Below, one piece after another: positions 25,785-33,943 of a stretch of DNA of 64,000 nt. The notes beneath the pieces were generated by a model. The model was not told the origin of the DNA. It made no database searches and saw only the letters and a list, made by a program, of their open reading frames with translations. How positions within the stretch are numbered: position 1 is the first letter of the stretch; every line of letters begins with the position of its first letter. Location: NCBI GenBank assembly GCA_037045225.1, contig JBAOHZ010000009.1:2542001-2606000 (forward strand). Reading direction: 5' to 3'. Source of the DNA: Nitrospira sp. (GTDB lineage Bacteria; Nitrospirota; Nitrospiria; Nitrospirales; Nitrospiraceae). A program made the translations under genes and the position numbers.

Positions 25785-27025
25785 GCCGAGTGTCTAAGCG
25801 GGATCATATCCTGGTCGGGCTCGACATCGGGACCACCAAAATCTGTGCGATTGTCGCCGAAGTGCCGGAGGAAGGCCCGTTGAATATCATCGGTGTCGGC
25901 TCCTGCCCTTCGCGTGGGCTTCGCAAGGGTGTAGTGGTCAATATCGAGAGTACGGTGGAGTCGATCAAGAAAGCGGTTGAGGAAGCGGAGCTTATGGCGG
26001 CCGTGCAGATCAACTCGGTCTATACGGGCATCGCGGGGAGCCATATTTCAGGGGAAAATCTCAAGGGCGTGGTGGCCCTCAAGAAACAGGAAGTCACACG
26101 CGACGACATCAACCGGGCGGTGGAAAGTGCGCGAACCCTTGCCGTGATTCCTCACGAGCGTCGGATCTTGCACGTGCTGCCGCGCGAATTCATGGTGGAC
26201 GATCAGGAGGGCGTGCGCGAGCCGTTGGGCATGTCCGGCAACCGGCTGGAGGTCAACGTCCATGTTATCACCGGTGCGGTGACGTCGGCACAGAACATCA
26301 TCAAGAGTGTGAACCGGGCCGGGCTCGACGTCGTGGACATTATTCTGCAGCCCCTCGCTTCGAGCGAAGCCGTGCTGAGTGCCGAAGAGCGGGAGTTGGG
26401 AGTCGCCATGGTGGATTTGGGCGGCGGCACGACCGACTTGGCGATCTTCCTCGACGGCAGTATCCGGCATACGGCGGTCCTTCCGATCGGCGGACAGAAT
26501 CTGACGAAGGATCTAGCCATCGGGTTGCTGACCTCGCAAACCGACGCGGAAAAAATCAAAGTGCAACACGGCATTGCCCGCACCGAACTGGTGCTTGGCC
26601 ATGAAATGGTGGAAGTGCCGTCCGTCGGCGATCGTCCACCGCGGCAATTCACGCGCCGTGATATCGCAGAAATTCTCGAGCCGCGCGTCGAAGAAATGTT
26701 CGAGCTGGTCAAGCGCGAAATTGTGCGCGCCGGCTATGAAGGCATGCTGGGCGCCGGCGTGGTGATCACGGGTGGCACGTCATTATTAGAAGGGATGCCG
26801 GATGCTGCGGAGCGAGGCCTGAATCTGCCGGCTCGCCGCGGCATGCCGACGGGCATCGGAGGATTGCGCGATATCGTCAGCAATCCGATGCACGCGACCG
26901 GTGTCGGGCTGTTGTTGCATGCACGTCAACATGCCGACAACTTGGAGGCTGCCGGCATTCGTCACGGCAAGGGATTGGGGAAAGTGTTCGATCGTATGCG
27001 ATCGTGGATGTTCGAGTTTTTCTAA
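25781..27025 (+). CDS. ftsA: Cell division protein FtsA
   Basis: A 414-residue actin-like ATPase that tethers FtsZ to the membrane. Phosphate-1 loop VGLDIGTTKICAIVAE, the 1C domain (NIESTVESIKKAVEEAELM), phosphate-2 VDLGGGTTDLAIF and adenosine motif GVVITGGTSLLEG are present. The C-terminus KVFDRMRSWMFEFF is a short amphipathic helix, the expected membrane-targeting sequence. The start is GTG 25781 overlapping ftsQ. Confidence 0.95.
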   Translation: MSRVSKRDHILVGLDIGTTKICAIVAEVPEEGPLNIIGVGSCPSRGLRKGVVVNIESTVESIKKAVEEAELMAAVQINSVYTGIAGSHISGENLKGVVALKKQEVTRDDINRAVESARTLAVIPHERRILHVLPREFMVDDQEGVREPLGMSGNRLEVNVHVITGAVTSAQNIIKSVNRAGLDVVDIILQPLASSEAVLSAEERELGVAMVDLGGGTTDLAIFLDGSIRHTAVLPIGGQNLTKDLAIGLLTSQTDAEKIKVQHGIARTELVLGHEMVEVPSVGDRPPRQFTRRDIAEILEPRVEEMFELVKREIVRAGYEGMLGAGVVITGGTSLLEGMPDAAERGLNLPARRGMPTGIGGLRDIVSNPMHATGVGLLLHARQHADNLEAAGIRHGKGLGKVFDRMRSWMFEFF

Positions 27026-27079
27026 CTTTTGCGGACGGCTTCAGACCACGTCCGCACTATCGTCAAGGGAGGTGCCACG

Positions 27080-28282
27080 ATGTTTTCATTTCAAGAGGAG
27101 CCGCAATCCCCCGTTCGCATCAAAGTGATCGGGGTCGGAGGAGCGGGGTGTAACGCCGTCAATACGATGATCACCGGCGGATTGTGCCGGGTCGATTTTG
27201 TGGCCGCCAATACGGATGTGCAGGCGCTCGAACGGTCCCAGGCGTCCTATAAGATTCAGATCGGTCCGGAACGGACTCGCGGTCTCGGCGCCGGCGCCAA
27301 GCCTGAAGTGGGACGTGACGCTGCGTTGGAAAGCAAGGATGAGATTCGAGAGAGCCTGGTCGGGGCCGACATGGTGTTTGTCACCGCCGGAATGGGCGGC
27401 GGCACCGGGACGGGCGCGGCTCCGATCGTGGCCAGCATTGCGCGCGAATTGGGTATCCTGACCGTGGCGGTTGTGACCAAGCCGTTCCAATATGAAGGAC
27501 ATCGACGGATGAGCCATGCCGAAGAAGGCATTCGCGATCTCGGCAGGCACGTCGATACGCTGTTGATTATCCCGAATCAACGGTTGCTGGGAATCGTGGA
27601 TAAGGCGACCCCGTTGTTGGATGCGTTCAAGGTGGCGGACGACGTGCTGCGCCAGGCGATTCAGGGCATTGCGGACGTGATCACGACCATCGGACTGGTC
27701 AATGTGGACTTTGCCGACGTGCGGACCATTATGGCGCACACAGGTCGTGCAGTGATGGGGATGGGGATCGGGCGTGGTGCCAACCGGGCGCAGGAAGCGG
27801 CACAGAAGGCCATTTGCAGCCCGCTGTTGGAAGAGGGCAGCGTCGAAGGCGCTCGCGGGGTGCTGTTGAATATTACGGGCGGTCCGAACATGTCGTTGCA
27901 TGAAGTGGAAGAAGCTGCGTCGATTGTGCAGCATGCGGCGGATGCCGAAGCGAACATCATCGTCGGACAGGTCATCAATCCTGAGATCGGCGATGATCTG
28001 ATCGTGACCGTGATTGCAACCGGATTCGAGCGGGAAGAACAACCGGTGGCGCGACCGGCCGTGACGGCAGAACGTCCTGCGGCCAGGACTCCCAACGGGC
28101 GTCCGGCGCAACAGGTGCTGACCGGCGTGCATGCGACTGGTTCAGATCGACCCATCAAGGACATCGATCGCCCCACGTTCCTTCGCCGCATGGGCGAGAC
28201 ACGGGAAGCGGTGGAGCGGATCGCGGTGGTCGGTGACGATGAATGGGATGTGCCGACCTTCCTGCGGAAGCAGGCCGACTGA
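27080..28282 (+). CDS. ftsZ: Cell division GTPase FtsZ
   Basis: A 400-residue tubulin homologue that forms the Z ring. The GTP-binding tubulin signature GGGTGTG lies at 106-112 and GGAGCNAVNTM at 20-30; the T7 loop is NVDFADVRTIM. ATG 27080 follows GGGAGGTG and is better than the frame from 27029. The C-terminal linker (about 320-360) is Pro/Arg/Ala-rich. Unusually the conserved C-terminal peptide seems duplicated: DRPTFLRRM (363-371) and DVPTFLRKQ (390-398). FtsA, just upstream, normally binds this peptide. Confidence 0.96.
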   Translation: MFSFQEEPQSPVRIKVIGVGGAGCNAVNTMITGGLCRVDFVAANTDVQALERSQASYKIQIGPERTRGLGAGAKPEVGRDAALESKDEIRESLVGADMVFVTAGMGGGTGTGAAPIVASIARELGILTVAVVTKPFQYEGHRRMSHAEEGIRDLGRHVDTLLIIPNQRLLGIVDKATPLLDAFKVADDVLRQAIQGIADVITTIGLVNVDFADVRTIMAHTGRAVMGMGIGRGANRAQEAAQKAICSPLLEEGSVEGARGVLLNITGGPNMSLHEVEEAASIVQHAADAEANIIVGQVINPEIGDDLIVTVIATGFEREEQPVARPAVTAERPAARTPNGRPAQQVLTGVHATGSDRPIKDIDRPTFLRRMGETREAVERIAVVGDDEWDVPTFLRKQAD

Positions 28283-28322
28283 GAAGGACACGGCATCGGT
28301 CACTGCGAGGCTTGGAACGGGG

Positions 28323-29066
28323 ATGGTGTCGGACGTCATCACCGCGCCGTCGTTTGCGACGCACGCGGATGGGGTGGAACATTTTTTCGGCACCCGGTTG
28401 TCGTCCCTCTCGGTGACGCCGGGTCGAGCTTCTGCGCCAGGGCCACGGGAAGACGGGCGAGGGGCGAACGTAGTCCTGTCCGTCAAACAAGTCCATGGAA
28501 CGGATGCGCTGGTCGTCGATCAGCCGGTCGAGCAGGGCGACGTGTTCGAAGGTGGCTGGGATGCCTTGGTGACCGATCAGCCAGGGGTCATGGTGACCGT
28601 GCGGACTGCCGATTGTGTGCCGGTCCTGCTCTACGATCCGAATCGACGGGTGGTGGCGGCGATCCATGCAGGCTGGCGGGGTGCGGTGGCCGGTATTGTG
28701 CCGAAGACGGTGGCCTTGATGGTGAGCCGGTTCGGGGCGACCGCCGATCGACTGCAGATGGCGATCGGTCCTTCCGCCGGTCCCTGCTGTTACGAGGTGG
28801 ATGAGCCGGTCCTTGCAAAACTGCGGGAGGTCTTTCCCGAGTGGCAATCGGTTGTGAAGCCGGTGAGTGCGCAGAAGGCGCATCTGGATTTGCGCGCATT
28901 TGTGCGACTGCAGGCGTTGGCTGACGGACTGGCCGCCGAACGAGTCTCCACGGTCGATGCCTGCACGATCTGTCAGCCCGAGCGATTTTATAGTTATCGC
29001 CGCGACGGTGTGGTGAAGGCGACGATGGTGAGTGGGATTGCGCTCGTGTCCCGTCGGTCGAGGTGA
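28323..29066 (+). CDS. pgeF: Peptidoglycan editing factor PgeF (YfiH/YlmD, laccase-domain)
   Basis: A 247-residue protein of the multicopper-polyphenol-oxidase-like family. Seen are KQVHGTDALVV, RTADCVPVLLYD, AAIHAGWRG and GPSAGPCCYEV, with the Cys/His residues of the zinc and active site. In enterobacteria PgeF removes misincorporated L-Ser from UDP-MurNAc peptides; related proteins cleave purine nucleosides. Position right after ftsZ supports the cell-wall role. ATG 28323 begins shortly before FATHADGVEHFFGTR; the frame extends further upstream within ftsZ but is not protein-like there. Confidence 0.88.
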   Translation: MVSDVITAPSFATHADGVEHFFGTRLSSLSVTPGRASAPGPREDGRGANVVLSVKQVHGTDALVVDQPVEQGDVFEGGWDALVTDQPGVMVTVRTADCVPVLLYDPNRRVVAAIHAGWRGAVAGIVPKTVALMVSRFGATADRLQMAIGPSAGPCCYEVDEPVLAKLREVFPEWQSVVKPVSAQKAHLDLRAFVRLQALADGLAAERVSTVDACTICQPERFYSYRRDGVVKATMVSGIALVSRRSR

Positions 29067-29167
29067 GCTCCGCCCGCCGCCGCGACGATGTTCCACGCTT
29101 GTTGAATAGTCTGCTCGTGGGCGACATGGGGTGACCGTGAACATGGAGCAACCCGCTAGGCGGCTGG

Positions 29168-29875
29168 ATGGAGGCAGGGGTGGGTACGATTGCCGATCGG
29201 GTTCGAACGGTGCTGGACGAAATGCACCGTGCGGCCGCTCGTGCAGGGCGTCTGCCGGAATCCGTTCGTCTTGTCGCCGCATCCAAGACCGTATCGATTG
29301 AACGGCTGCGTCAGGCGGTGGACGCCGGCGTTCGACACCTCGGAGAAAATCGCCTCCAGGAAGCCTTGCCGAAAATCGATGGGTTGGGACGCGAAGGCGT
29401 CATCTGGCACTTCATCGGCAGCCTGCAACGTCGTAAGGCAAAATCGGTCGTCGGTCGATTTGAGACGATTCATTCCGTCGATAGCCTCGGCCTGGCGGAA
29501 GAGATCGACCGGCAGGCGAAGGCCGTGGGGCTGCGGCAACGTGTGCTGTTGGAAGTGAATCTTGGTGGAGAAGCCAGCAAGGGAGGATTTGAGCCAACGA
29601 CACTGGTCGCAGCCCTGGAATCTCTGAACGGACTCGAGCATCTGGATATTCGCGGCCTCATGGCCATTCCCCCACCCACTCCAACGGCGGAAGACGCGCG
29701 TCCCTATTTTCGACAACTTCGGACGCTTGCTCAGGGATTGACAGCGCGGGGGTACAGGAACATTAATATGCAGGAACTCTCGATGGGTATGTCGCACGAC
29801 TATCCCGTTGCGATTGAGGAAGGCGCGACGTACGTGCGAGTGGGAACGGCGATTTTCGGAGCGCGAGGTGAGTAG
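29168..29875 (+). CDS. yggS: PLP homeostasis protein YggS (YlmE/PLPBP)
   Basis: A 235-residue alanine-racemase-like TIM barrel without the second domain. RLVAASKTVS carries the PLP lysine (Lys40), followed by HLGENRLQEA, WHFIGSLQRRKAK and ELSMGMSHDYPVAIEEGATYVRVGTAIFG. The family buffers pyridoxal phosphate and affects amino-acid pools. About 100 bases separate it from pgeF; the gap holds no visible gene. The order yggS-proC-yggT-divIVA resembles the ylm cluster of Gram-positives. Confidence 0.92.
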   Translation: MEAGVGTIADRVRTVLDEMHRAAARAGRLPESVRLVAASKTVSIERLRQAVDAGVRHLGENRLQEALPKIDGLGREGVIWHFIGSLQRRKAKSVVGRFETIHSVDSLGLAEEIDRQAKAVGLRQRVLLEVNLGGEASKGGFEPTTLVAALESLNGLEHLDIRGLMAIPPPTPTAEDARPYFRQLRTLAQGLTARGYRNINMQELSMGMSHDYPVAIEEGATYVRVGTAIFGARGE

Positions 29876-29879
29876 GTCG

Positions 29880-30686
29880 ATGCTGACGAAACCGATTGTC
29901 TTCCTCGGAGGCGGGCAAATGGCGGAGGCCCTGATCGGCGGACTACTGGCCGCAGGGGCCTGTGAGCCTGTGGCCATTTGTGCGACGGACCCGGTTGCCG
30001 CGCGCCGCGATGCGTTGAAGTCGCGCTTTGGCATTCGCGTCGGCGATGAAAATGCGAAGGCTGTCCGCGAGGCCGACGTGGTGGTCCTGGCGGTGAAACC
30101 GCAGGCGATGCCGGCGGTGCTTGGTGATGTGGGGTCGGCCTGCGCCGGGAAATTGATCGTCTCCATTGCCGCCGGTGTGACGACCGCCTGGATTCGTGAG
30201 CGGATCGTGAGTGCCAGAGGAATCGTCCGGGCGATGCCCAACACGCCGGCTCTGGTGCGAGAAGGAGTGACCGCGTTGACCTATCCGTCTGATCTGCACG
30301 CCGACGATCTGACCGCGGTGCGGACTTTGTTTGAGGCGGTCGGGTCGGTCGTGTCGGTCGAGGAACGACTTATGGATGCGGTGACCGGCCTGAGCGGAAG
30401 CGGACCCGCCTATGTCTTCGTCGCGATTGAAGCATTGGCCGACGGCGGGGTCCGGATGGGTTTGCCGCGGGCGACCGCTGAATTGCTTGCTGCGCAGACG
30501 GTCTTGGGCGCCGCGAGAATGGTGTTGGAGCGGGGTGAACATCCGGCCCGGTTGAAAGACCAGGTGGCGTCGCCGGGAGGCACCACGATCGCTGGGCTCT
30601 ATCAATTGGAGGCCGGAGGGCTGCGGAGCTGTTTGATGGCGGCCGTCGAGGCGGCCACGAAACGTTCACAGGAGTTGGGACGCTGA
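29880..30686 (+). CDS. proC: Pyrroline-5-carboxylate reductase
   Basis: A 268-residue NAD(P)H enzyme making the last step of proline synthesis. The Rossmann glycine loop is FLGGGQMAEALIGG (8-21); AVKPQAMPAVL, RAMPNTPALVREG, GLSGSGPAYVF and DQVASPGGTTIAGL are family motifs. ATG 29880 lies four bases after the yggS stop; the stop shares one base with the start of yggT. Confidence 0.94.
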   Translation: MLTKPIVFLGGGQMAEALIGGLLAAGACEPVAICATDPVAARRDALKSRFGIRVGDENAKAVREADVVVLAVKPQAMPAVLGDVGSACAGKLIVSIAAGVTTAWIRERIVSARGIVRAMPNTPALVREGVTALTYPSDLHADDLTAVRTLFEAVGSVVSVEERLMDAVTGLSGSGPAYVFVAIEALADGGVRMGLPRATAELLAAQTVLGAARMVLERGEHPARLKDQVASPGGTTIAGLYQLEAGGLRSCLMAAVEAATKRSQELGR

Positions 30687-30982
30687 TGTTTGTGATGAGC
30701 AATGTGTTGCAGGGAGCGGCAACGGTCTTGGATACGGTGTTGTGGCTGTACATGTGGGTCATCATCGCCCGCGCGTTGATTTCGTGGGTCAATCCGGATC
30801 CGTGGAACCCGATCGTGCAGTTTTTGGAGCGCGCGACGGAGCCGGTGCTCACGCCGATCCGTCGGCTGGTAGGATGGCGTATGGGGATGGATCTGTCGCC
30901 CATGATCGCCATCCTGATTCTTGTCTTTTTACAATATGCCGTGGTTCAATCGTTACGGGATATCGCCGTACGGATGCATTAA
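30686..30982 (+). CDS. yggT: YggT family membrane protein
   Basis: A 98-residue protein with two membrane segments (about 15-35 and 72-92) separated by the family loop RALISWVNPDPWNPIVQFLERATEPVLTPIRRLV. YggT/YlmG proteins are linked with division and chromosome positioning in several bacteria and with osmotic tolerance in enterobacteria; the mechanism is not settled. It is translationally coupled to proC. Confidence 0.9.
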   Translation: MFVMSNVLQGAATVLDTVLWLYMWVIIARALISWVNPDPWNPIVQFLERATEPVLTPIRRLVGWRMGMDLSPMIAILILVFLQYAVVQSLRDIAVRMH

Positions 30983-31003
30983 CCGTCGGGCAAGAGGTGT
31001 CGC

Positions 31004-31516
31004 ATGAAAATCACTCCCATCGACATTCAGCAAATGGTCTTTCAGGTCAAGTTCAGGGGCTATGACCGGGACGAAGTGAACCGGTTCCTCGAGGAGCTGG
31101 CATTGACCGTCGAGAACGTGAATCGAGAAAACAGTGCCCTTCGTGAAAAGCTAACCGCGACTGAGCAGCAGGTCACCGACCTGCGACGCACAGAGACGAC
31201 CTTGTCGAACACTCTGGTCTCCGCCCAGACCTTGGCGGAGGATGTGAAACGGTCTGCGCAGCGCGAGTCTGATTTGATTGTGAAAGAAGCTGAATTGAAG
31301 GCGAGTGAAATTATCCGGCAGGCCCGAGTGAGTCTCTCCGAGATGCAACGTGGCCTCGCAGACCTCCAGAAACAACGCTTGATGATGGTGGAACGATTCC
31401 GTTCGACCCTGCGCTCGTTCGAGCGCATGTTGGAAGTGGAAGAAAGCGATACCTTTCAGTCGGACGCAGCTTCGGTCCAAGGAAAGCTAGCCGGCGAATC
31501 AAGCACGGCCCGTTGA
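31004..31516 (+). CDS. divIVA: DivIVA domain protein
   Basis: A 170-residue coiled-coil protein. The N-terminal membrane-binding DivIVA domain is typical: MKITPIDIQQMVFQVKF, then FRGYDRDEVNRFLEELA, followed by heptads up to about residue 145 and a disordered tail. DivIVA senses negative membrane curvature at poles and septa and recruits division or wall factors. AGAGGTG lies eight bases before the ATG. Its position after yggT repeats the Gram-positive order, although this organism seems diderm. Confidence 0.9.
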   Translation: MKITPIDIQQMVFQVKFRGYDRDEVNRFLEELALTVENVNRENSALREKLTATEQQVTDLRRTETTLSNTLVSAQTLAEDVKRSAQRESDLIVKEAELKASEIIRQARVSLSEMQRGLADLQKQRLMMVERFRSTLRSFERMLEVEESDTFQSDAASVQGKLAGESSTAR

Positions 31517-31626
31517 GCATCTGGCGCCTGTTGAGATTTCTTTTCCGTCTGCGGCGTGGTTGCCAGGAGGCTCCGCCGTTCCGTTCCCTCTTCCTCTCTC
31601 CGTAAACCTCCTGTAGACGTATATCG

Positions 31627-32754
31627 ATGGTTACACCACACCCCATTCAGGCCGCGTTGCAGGCGGCGGTCGATGACGGTACGTTTCCCGGCGCAGTGTT
31701 GGCCGTCAGATTGCGTGGGATGGTCGTCTATGAAGGTGCCGCCGGCCGCTTGTCGCAGCAGAATCCCGACGAAGCGGTGACGATTCACACCTGCTATGAC
31801 CTGGCTTCTCTGACCAAGGTGTTGGCAACGACGACGGCCTTGCTGGTACTGATGCAGCGCGGCAAGTTGGCATTGGAAGATCGGGTCGATCAGATCCTGA
31901 ATGAACTGCAAGGCAGTGCGGCGGGTGTGGCATCTCTTCGTCAATTGCTCACGCATAGCGCGGGGCTTCCCGGTTGGCGACCGTACTACGAGCGGCTGGC
32001 TTCGCGTGAGGTCGCCCAGCCCGGGTTCCCGGGACGTGTTGCGGCGCGTGAGGCGGTGCTGGGCTACATAGCGCAGGAGGAGTTGGTCTACCCGCGGGGC
32101 TCGCGCAGTCTGTATAGCGACCTGGGGTTCATGCTGCTGGGATGGGTGGTAGAGAGGCTGGCGGGCGAGTCGTTGGACCAGTTTTGCAATAACCAGATCT
32201 ACCGTCCGCTCGAGGCACAGCCGCTTGCGTACATCCCGCGTGGGATGCACGCCACCCCAGCTGCCTTCTTGGAATCAGCTGCGATTGCTCCGACGGAAGA
32301 CGATCCTTGGAGGGGACGTCTGTTGTGCGGCGAAGTGCACGACGAGAATGCCTTTGCGCTGGGCGGTGTAGCCGGCCATGCCGGGCTGTTTGGCACGGCG
32401 CGCGCCGTACTCGCGGTGGCGAAGGCGTGGATGGAAGGCCGGCGCGGGACGGCGGGATTGTTAGACCCTGACCTGGTCACGTTGTTTACAACCCGGCAGC
32501 AGAGAGTCCCGAATGCCAGCTGGGCCTTGGGGTGGGATACGCCGTCAGCCCCGTCTTCTTCCGGCGCTCACTTCACATCGGAATCGTTCGGGCATCTCGG
32601 CTATACGGGGACGTCGCTCTGGATGGATCCGGTCAAAGAGTTGGAAGTGGTCCTGCTGTCCAACCGGGTACATCCGACGAGGCGCAATGAACGGATCAAA
32701 ACTTTCCGTCCACTCATTCATGATCTGATTTGCCGGGAATTGTTGGGGGTCTAG
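31627..32754 (+). CDS. Serine hydrolase of the beta-lactamase (class C/DD-peptidase-like) family
   Basis: A 375-residue cytoplasmic or unanchored serine hydrolase without a signal peptide. The SxxK nucleophile motif is SLTK (Ser61-Lys64) in YDLASLTKVLATTTA; the YxN-like motif is YSD (Tyr163) in LYSDLGFMLLG; the third motif is HLGYTG (from His323). This is the EstB/PBP-like branch of the beta-lactamase superfamily, whose members are often esterases or D-amino-acid peptidases. Lack of a signal peptide argues against antibiotic resistance. Its end overlaps the next, convergent gene by four bases. Confidence 0.8.
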   Translation: MVTPHPIQAALQAAVDDGTFPGAVLAVRLRGMVVYEGAAGRLSQQNPDEAVTIHTCYDLASLTKVLATTTALLVLMQRGKLALEDRVDQILNELQGSAAGVASLRQLLTHSAGLPGWRPYYERLASREVAQPGFPGRVAAREAVLGYIAQEELVYPRGSRSLYSDLGFMLLGWVVERLAGESLDQFCNNQIYRPLEAQPLAYIPRGMHATPAAFLESAAIAPTEDDPWRGRLLCGEVHDENAFALGGVAGHAGLFGTARAVLAVAKAWMEGRRGTAGLLDPDLVTLFTTRQQRVPNASWALGWDTPSAPSSSGAHFTSESFGHLGYTGTSLWMDPVKELEVVLLSNRVHPTRRNERIKTFRPLIHDLICRELLGV

Positions 32755-33071
32755 GCGGGCAGGTCCGGATAGTCGGTCCAGGTTTCTTTTTCGGCCAGGT
32801 AGCGGGTGCCCTTGAAGTTGAGGCGGGTGCGCAATCGGGTAAACCCCACTCGCATGAGTTTTTCGACCACGGCCTTGACGGCCGCATTCGTCGTGGGGTG
32901 CGCTGGGCCTTCCACGGCATACGCTTCATAGGTAACTTTACCCGTATAGCCCGCCGCCACACGATTGACCAGAACGGCCCGATTGAAATAACGATCACTC
33001 GGGTCGATCCCCTCGACTTGATGCCGTTCGATTAATCCCTCTTTTTTAAAGAGGAGGGGGAGTCCACTCAT
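32751..33071 (-). CDS. Small conserved-type protein of unknown function
   Basis: I do not recognise a family. The 106-residue product is soluble and mixed alpha/beta, with KVTYEAYAVEGPAHPTTNAAVKAVVEKLM and a basic RLRTRLNFKGTRYL stretch. It has a good ribosome site (GGAGG five bases before ATG) and a near-perfect sigma70 promoter upstream, which makes it a real gene. It is divergent from the pgsA-like gene and convergent with the serine hydrolase. Confidence 0.6.
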   Translation of the reverse strand: MSGLPLLFKKEGLIERHQVEGIDPSDRYFNRAVLVNRVAAGYTGKVTYEAYAVEGPAHPTTNAAVKAVVEKLMRVGFTRLRTRLNFKGTRYLAEKETWTDYPDLPA

Positions 33072-33116
33072 ACAAACCTCCGTCCATCATCCGCAGAGAG
33101 CGTCTTACGGGTCTGG

Positions 33117-33145
33117 ATTATAGGGACCTCCTTTCCGGAGTGCAA
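33117..33145 (-). promoter_or_regulatory. Sigma70 promoter for the small unknown gene
   Basis: On the minus strand TTGCAC (33145-33140) and TATAAT (33122-33117) are separated by 17 bases. The -10 box is perfect and the -35 box matches at five of six positions. Transcription would start near 33110, about 40 bases before the ATG. Confidence 0.65.
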
Positions 33146-33151
33146 CCGTCG

Positions 33152-33180
33152 TTGACAAGGTTCCCGGGGGTTTCTATGAT
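33152..33180 (+). promoter_or_regulatory. Sigma70 promoter for the pgsA-like gene
   Basis: TTGACA at 33152-33157 and TATGAT at 33175-33180 are separated by 17 bases: a perfect -35 box and a five-of-six -10 box. It is back to back with the minus-strand promoter, six bases apart at the -35 boxes, so the two may compete for polymerase. Confidence 0.68.
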
Positions 33181-33219
33181 GCGCGATTCGCGTCGCGGTG
33201 CTCAAACGTCGAGGCGCCG

Positions 33220-33777
33220 ATGCGAGCATCTTCTATGTCGATGAACATAAACGTTCCCAACAGTCTGACGATGCTGCGCATCCTCTTGATCCCGGTGTAT
33301 GTGGGATTGCTCAACTATGAGCAATTCGACTACGCGCTGGCCACGCTCTTCATTGCCGGGTTGACGGATGCCTTGGACGGAATCATTGCTCGTGTGGCTG
33401 ATCAACGAACTAGGCTCGGAGAGGTGTTAGATCCCCTGGCCGACAAGCTCATGCTGACGACAGGGTTTATCACGCTTTCCGTGATGCATCTGGTCCCGCT
33501 CTGGCTGACGATTCTGGTCGCCAGCCGTGATCTCATGTTGATGCTGGGCGCGGGCGTCGCCCATTTCACCCATACCCAGGTCGATATTTCGCCGACGGTG
33601 TTGGGGAAGGGCACCACGCTGATTCAACTCGCGACGCTGGTCGCGATTGTGTTTTTTGCCTCTCGACGGCTCGATCTCAGGACGCTTGACCCGCTCCTGT
33701 ATCTGATGGGCGGCGTGACCCTCACGTCCGGCCTGCATTATCTCTTTCGCGGCTATTGCCGCATCACGTCCAACTAG
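33220..33777 (+). CDS. pgsA: CDP-alcohol phosphatidyltransferase (PgsA-like)
   Basis: A 185-residue membrane enzyme with about five membrane spans. The family signature D-G-x2-A-R-x8-G-x3-D-x3-D is complete (Asp53, Gly54, Ala57, Arg58, Gly67, Asp71, Asp75). The protein start NVPNSLTMLRILLIPVYVGL is the usual PgsA opening, so phosphatidylglycerophosphate synthase is likely; cardiolipin-type relatives share the motif. ATG 33220 has GAGG six bases before it; ATGs at 33235 and 33241 are alternatives. Confidence 0.83.
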   Translation: MRASSMSMNINVPNSLTMLRILLIPVYVGLLNYEQFDYALATLFIAGLTDALDGIIARVADQRTRLGEVLDPLADKLMLTTGFITLSVMHLVPLWLTILVASRDLMLMLGAGVAHFTHTQVDISPTVLGKGTTLIQLATLVAIVFFASRRLDLRTLDPLLYLMGGVTLTSGLHYLFRGYCRITSN

Positions 33778-33847
33778 GCGTAACGCGTCGACGATTTGGT
33801 GGCCGCGTCGTGCAGTCTCCGCCACGGGCCCGCTTTCGTGCATTCGT

Positions 33848-33876
33848 TTGACAGTTTTTAGGTCGTCTTATAGACT
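33848..33876 (+). promoter_or_regulatory. Sigma70 promoter before pilC
   Basis: TTGACA at 33848-33853 is followed after 17 bases by TAGACT (33871-33876), with an overlapping TATAGA at 33869. It lies about 65 bases upstream of the pilC start, in the 166-base gap after the pgsA-like gene. Confidence 0.5.
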
Positions 33877-33943
33877 TCGATCATAGTTTTCCGCTGCATA
33901 CGTACGTGTCCTACCTGGGCCTCAAAGGAGTGGAAACCGCGTT

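Noticed and set aside
31627..32754. Antibiotic-resistance beta-lactamase
   Set aside because: The motifs are SxxK, YSD and HxG in a protein without signal peptide; this fits esterase or peptidase relatives rather than a periplasmic beta-lactamase.
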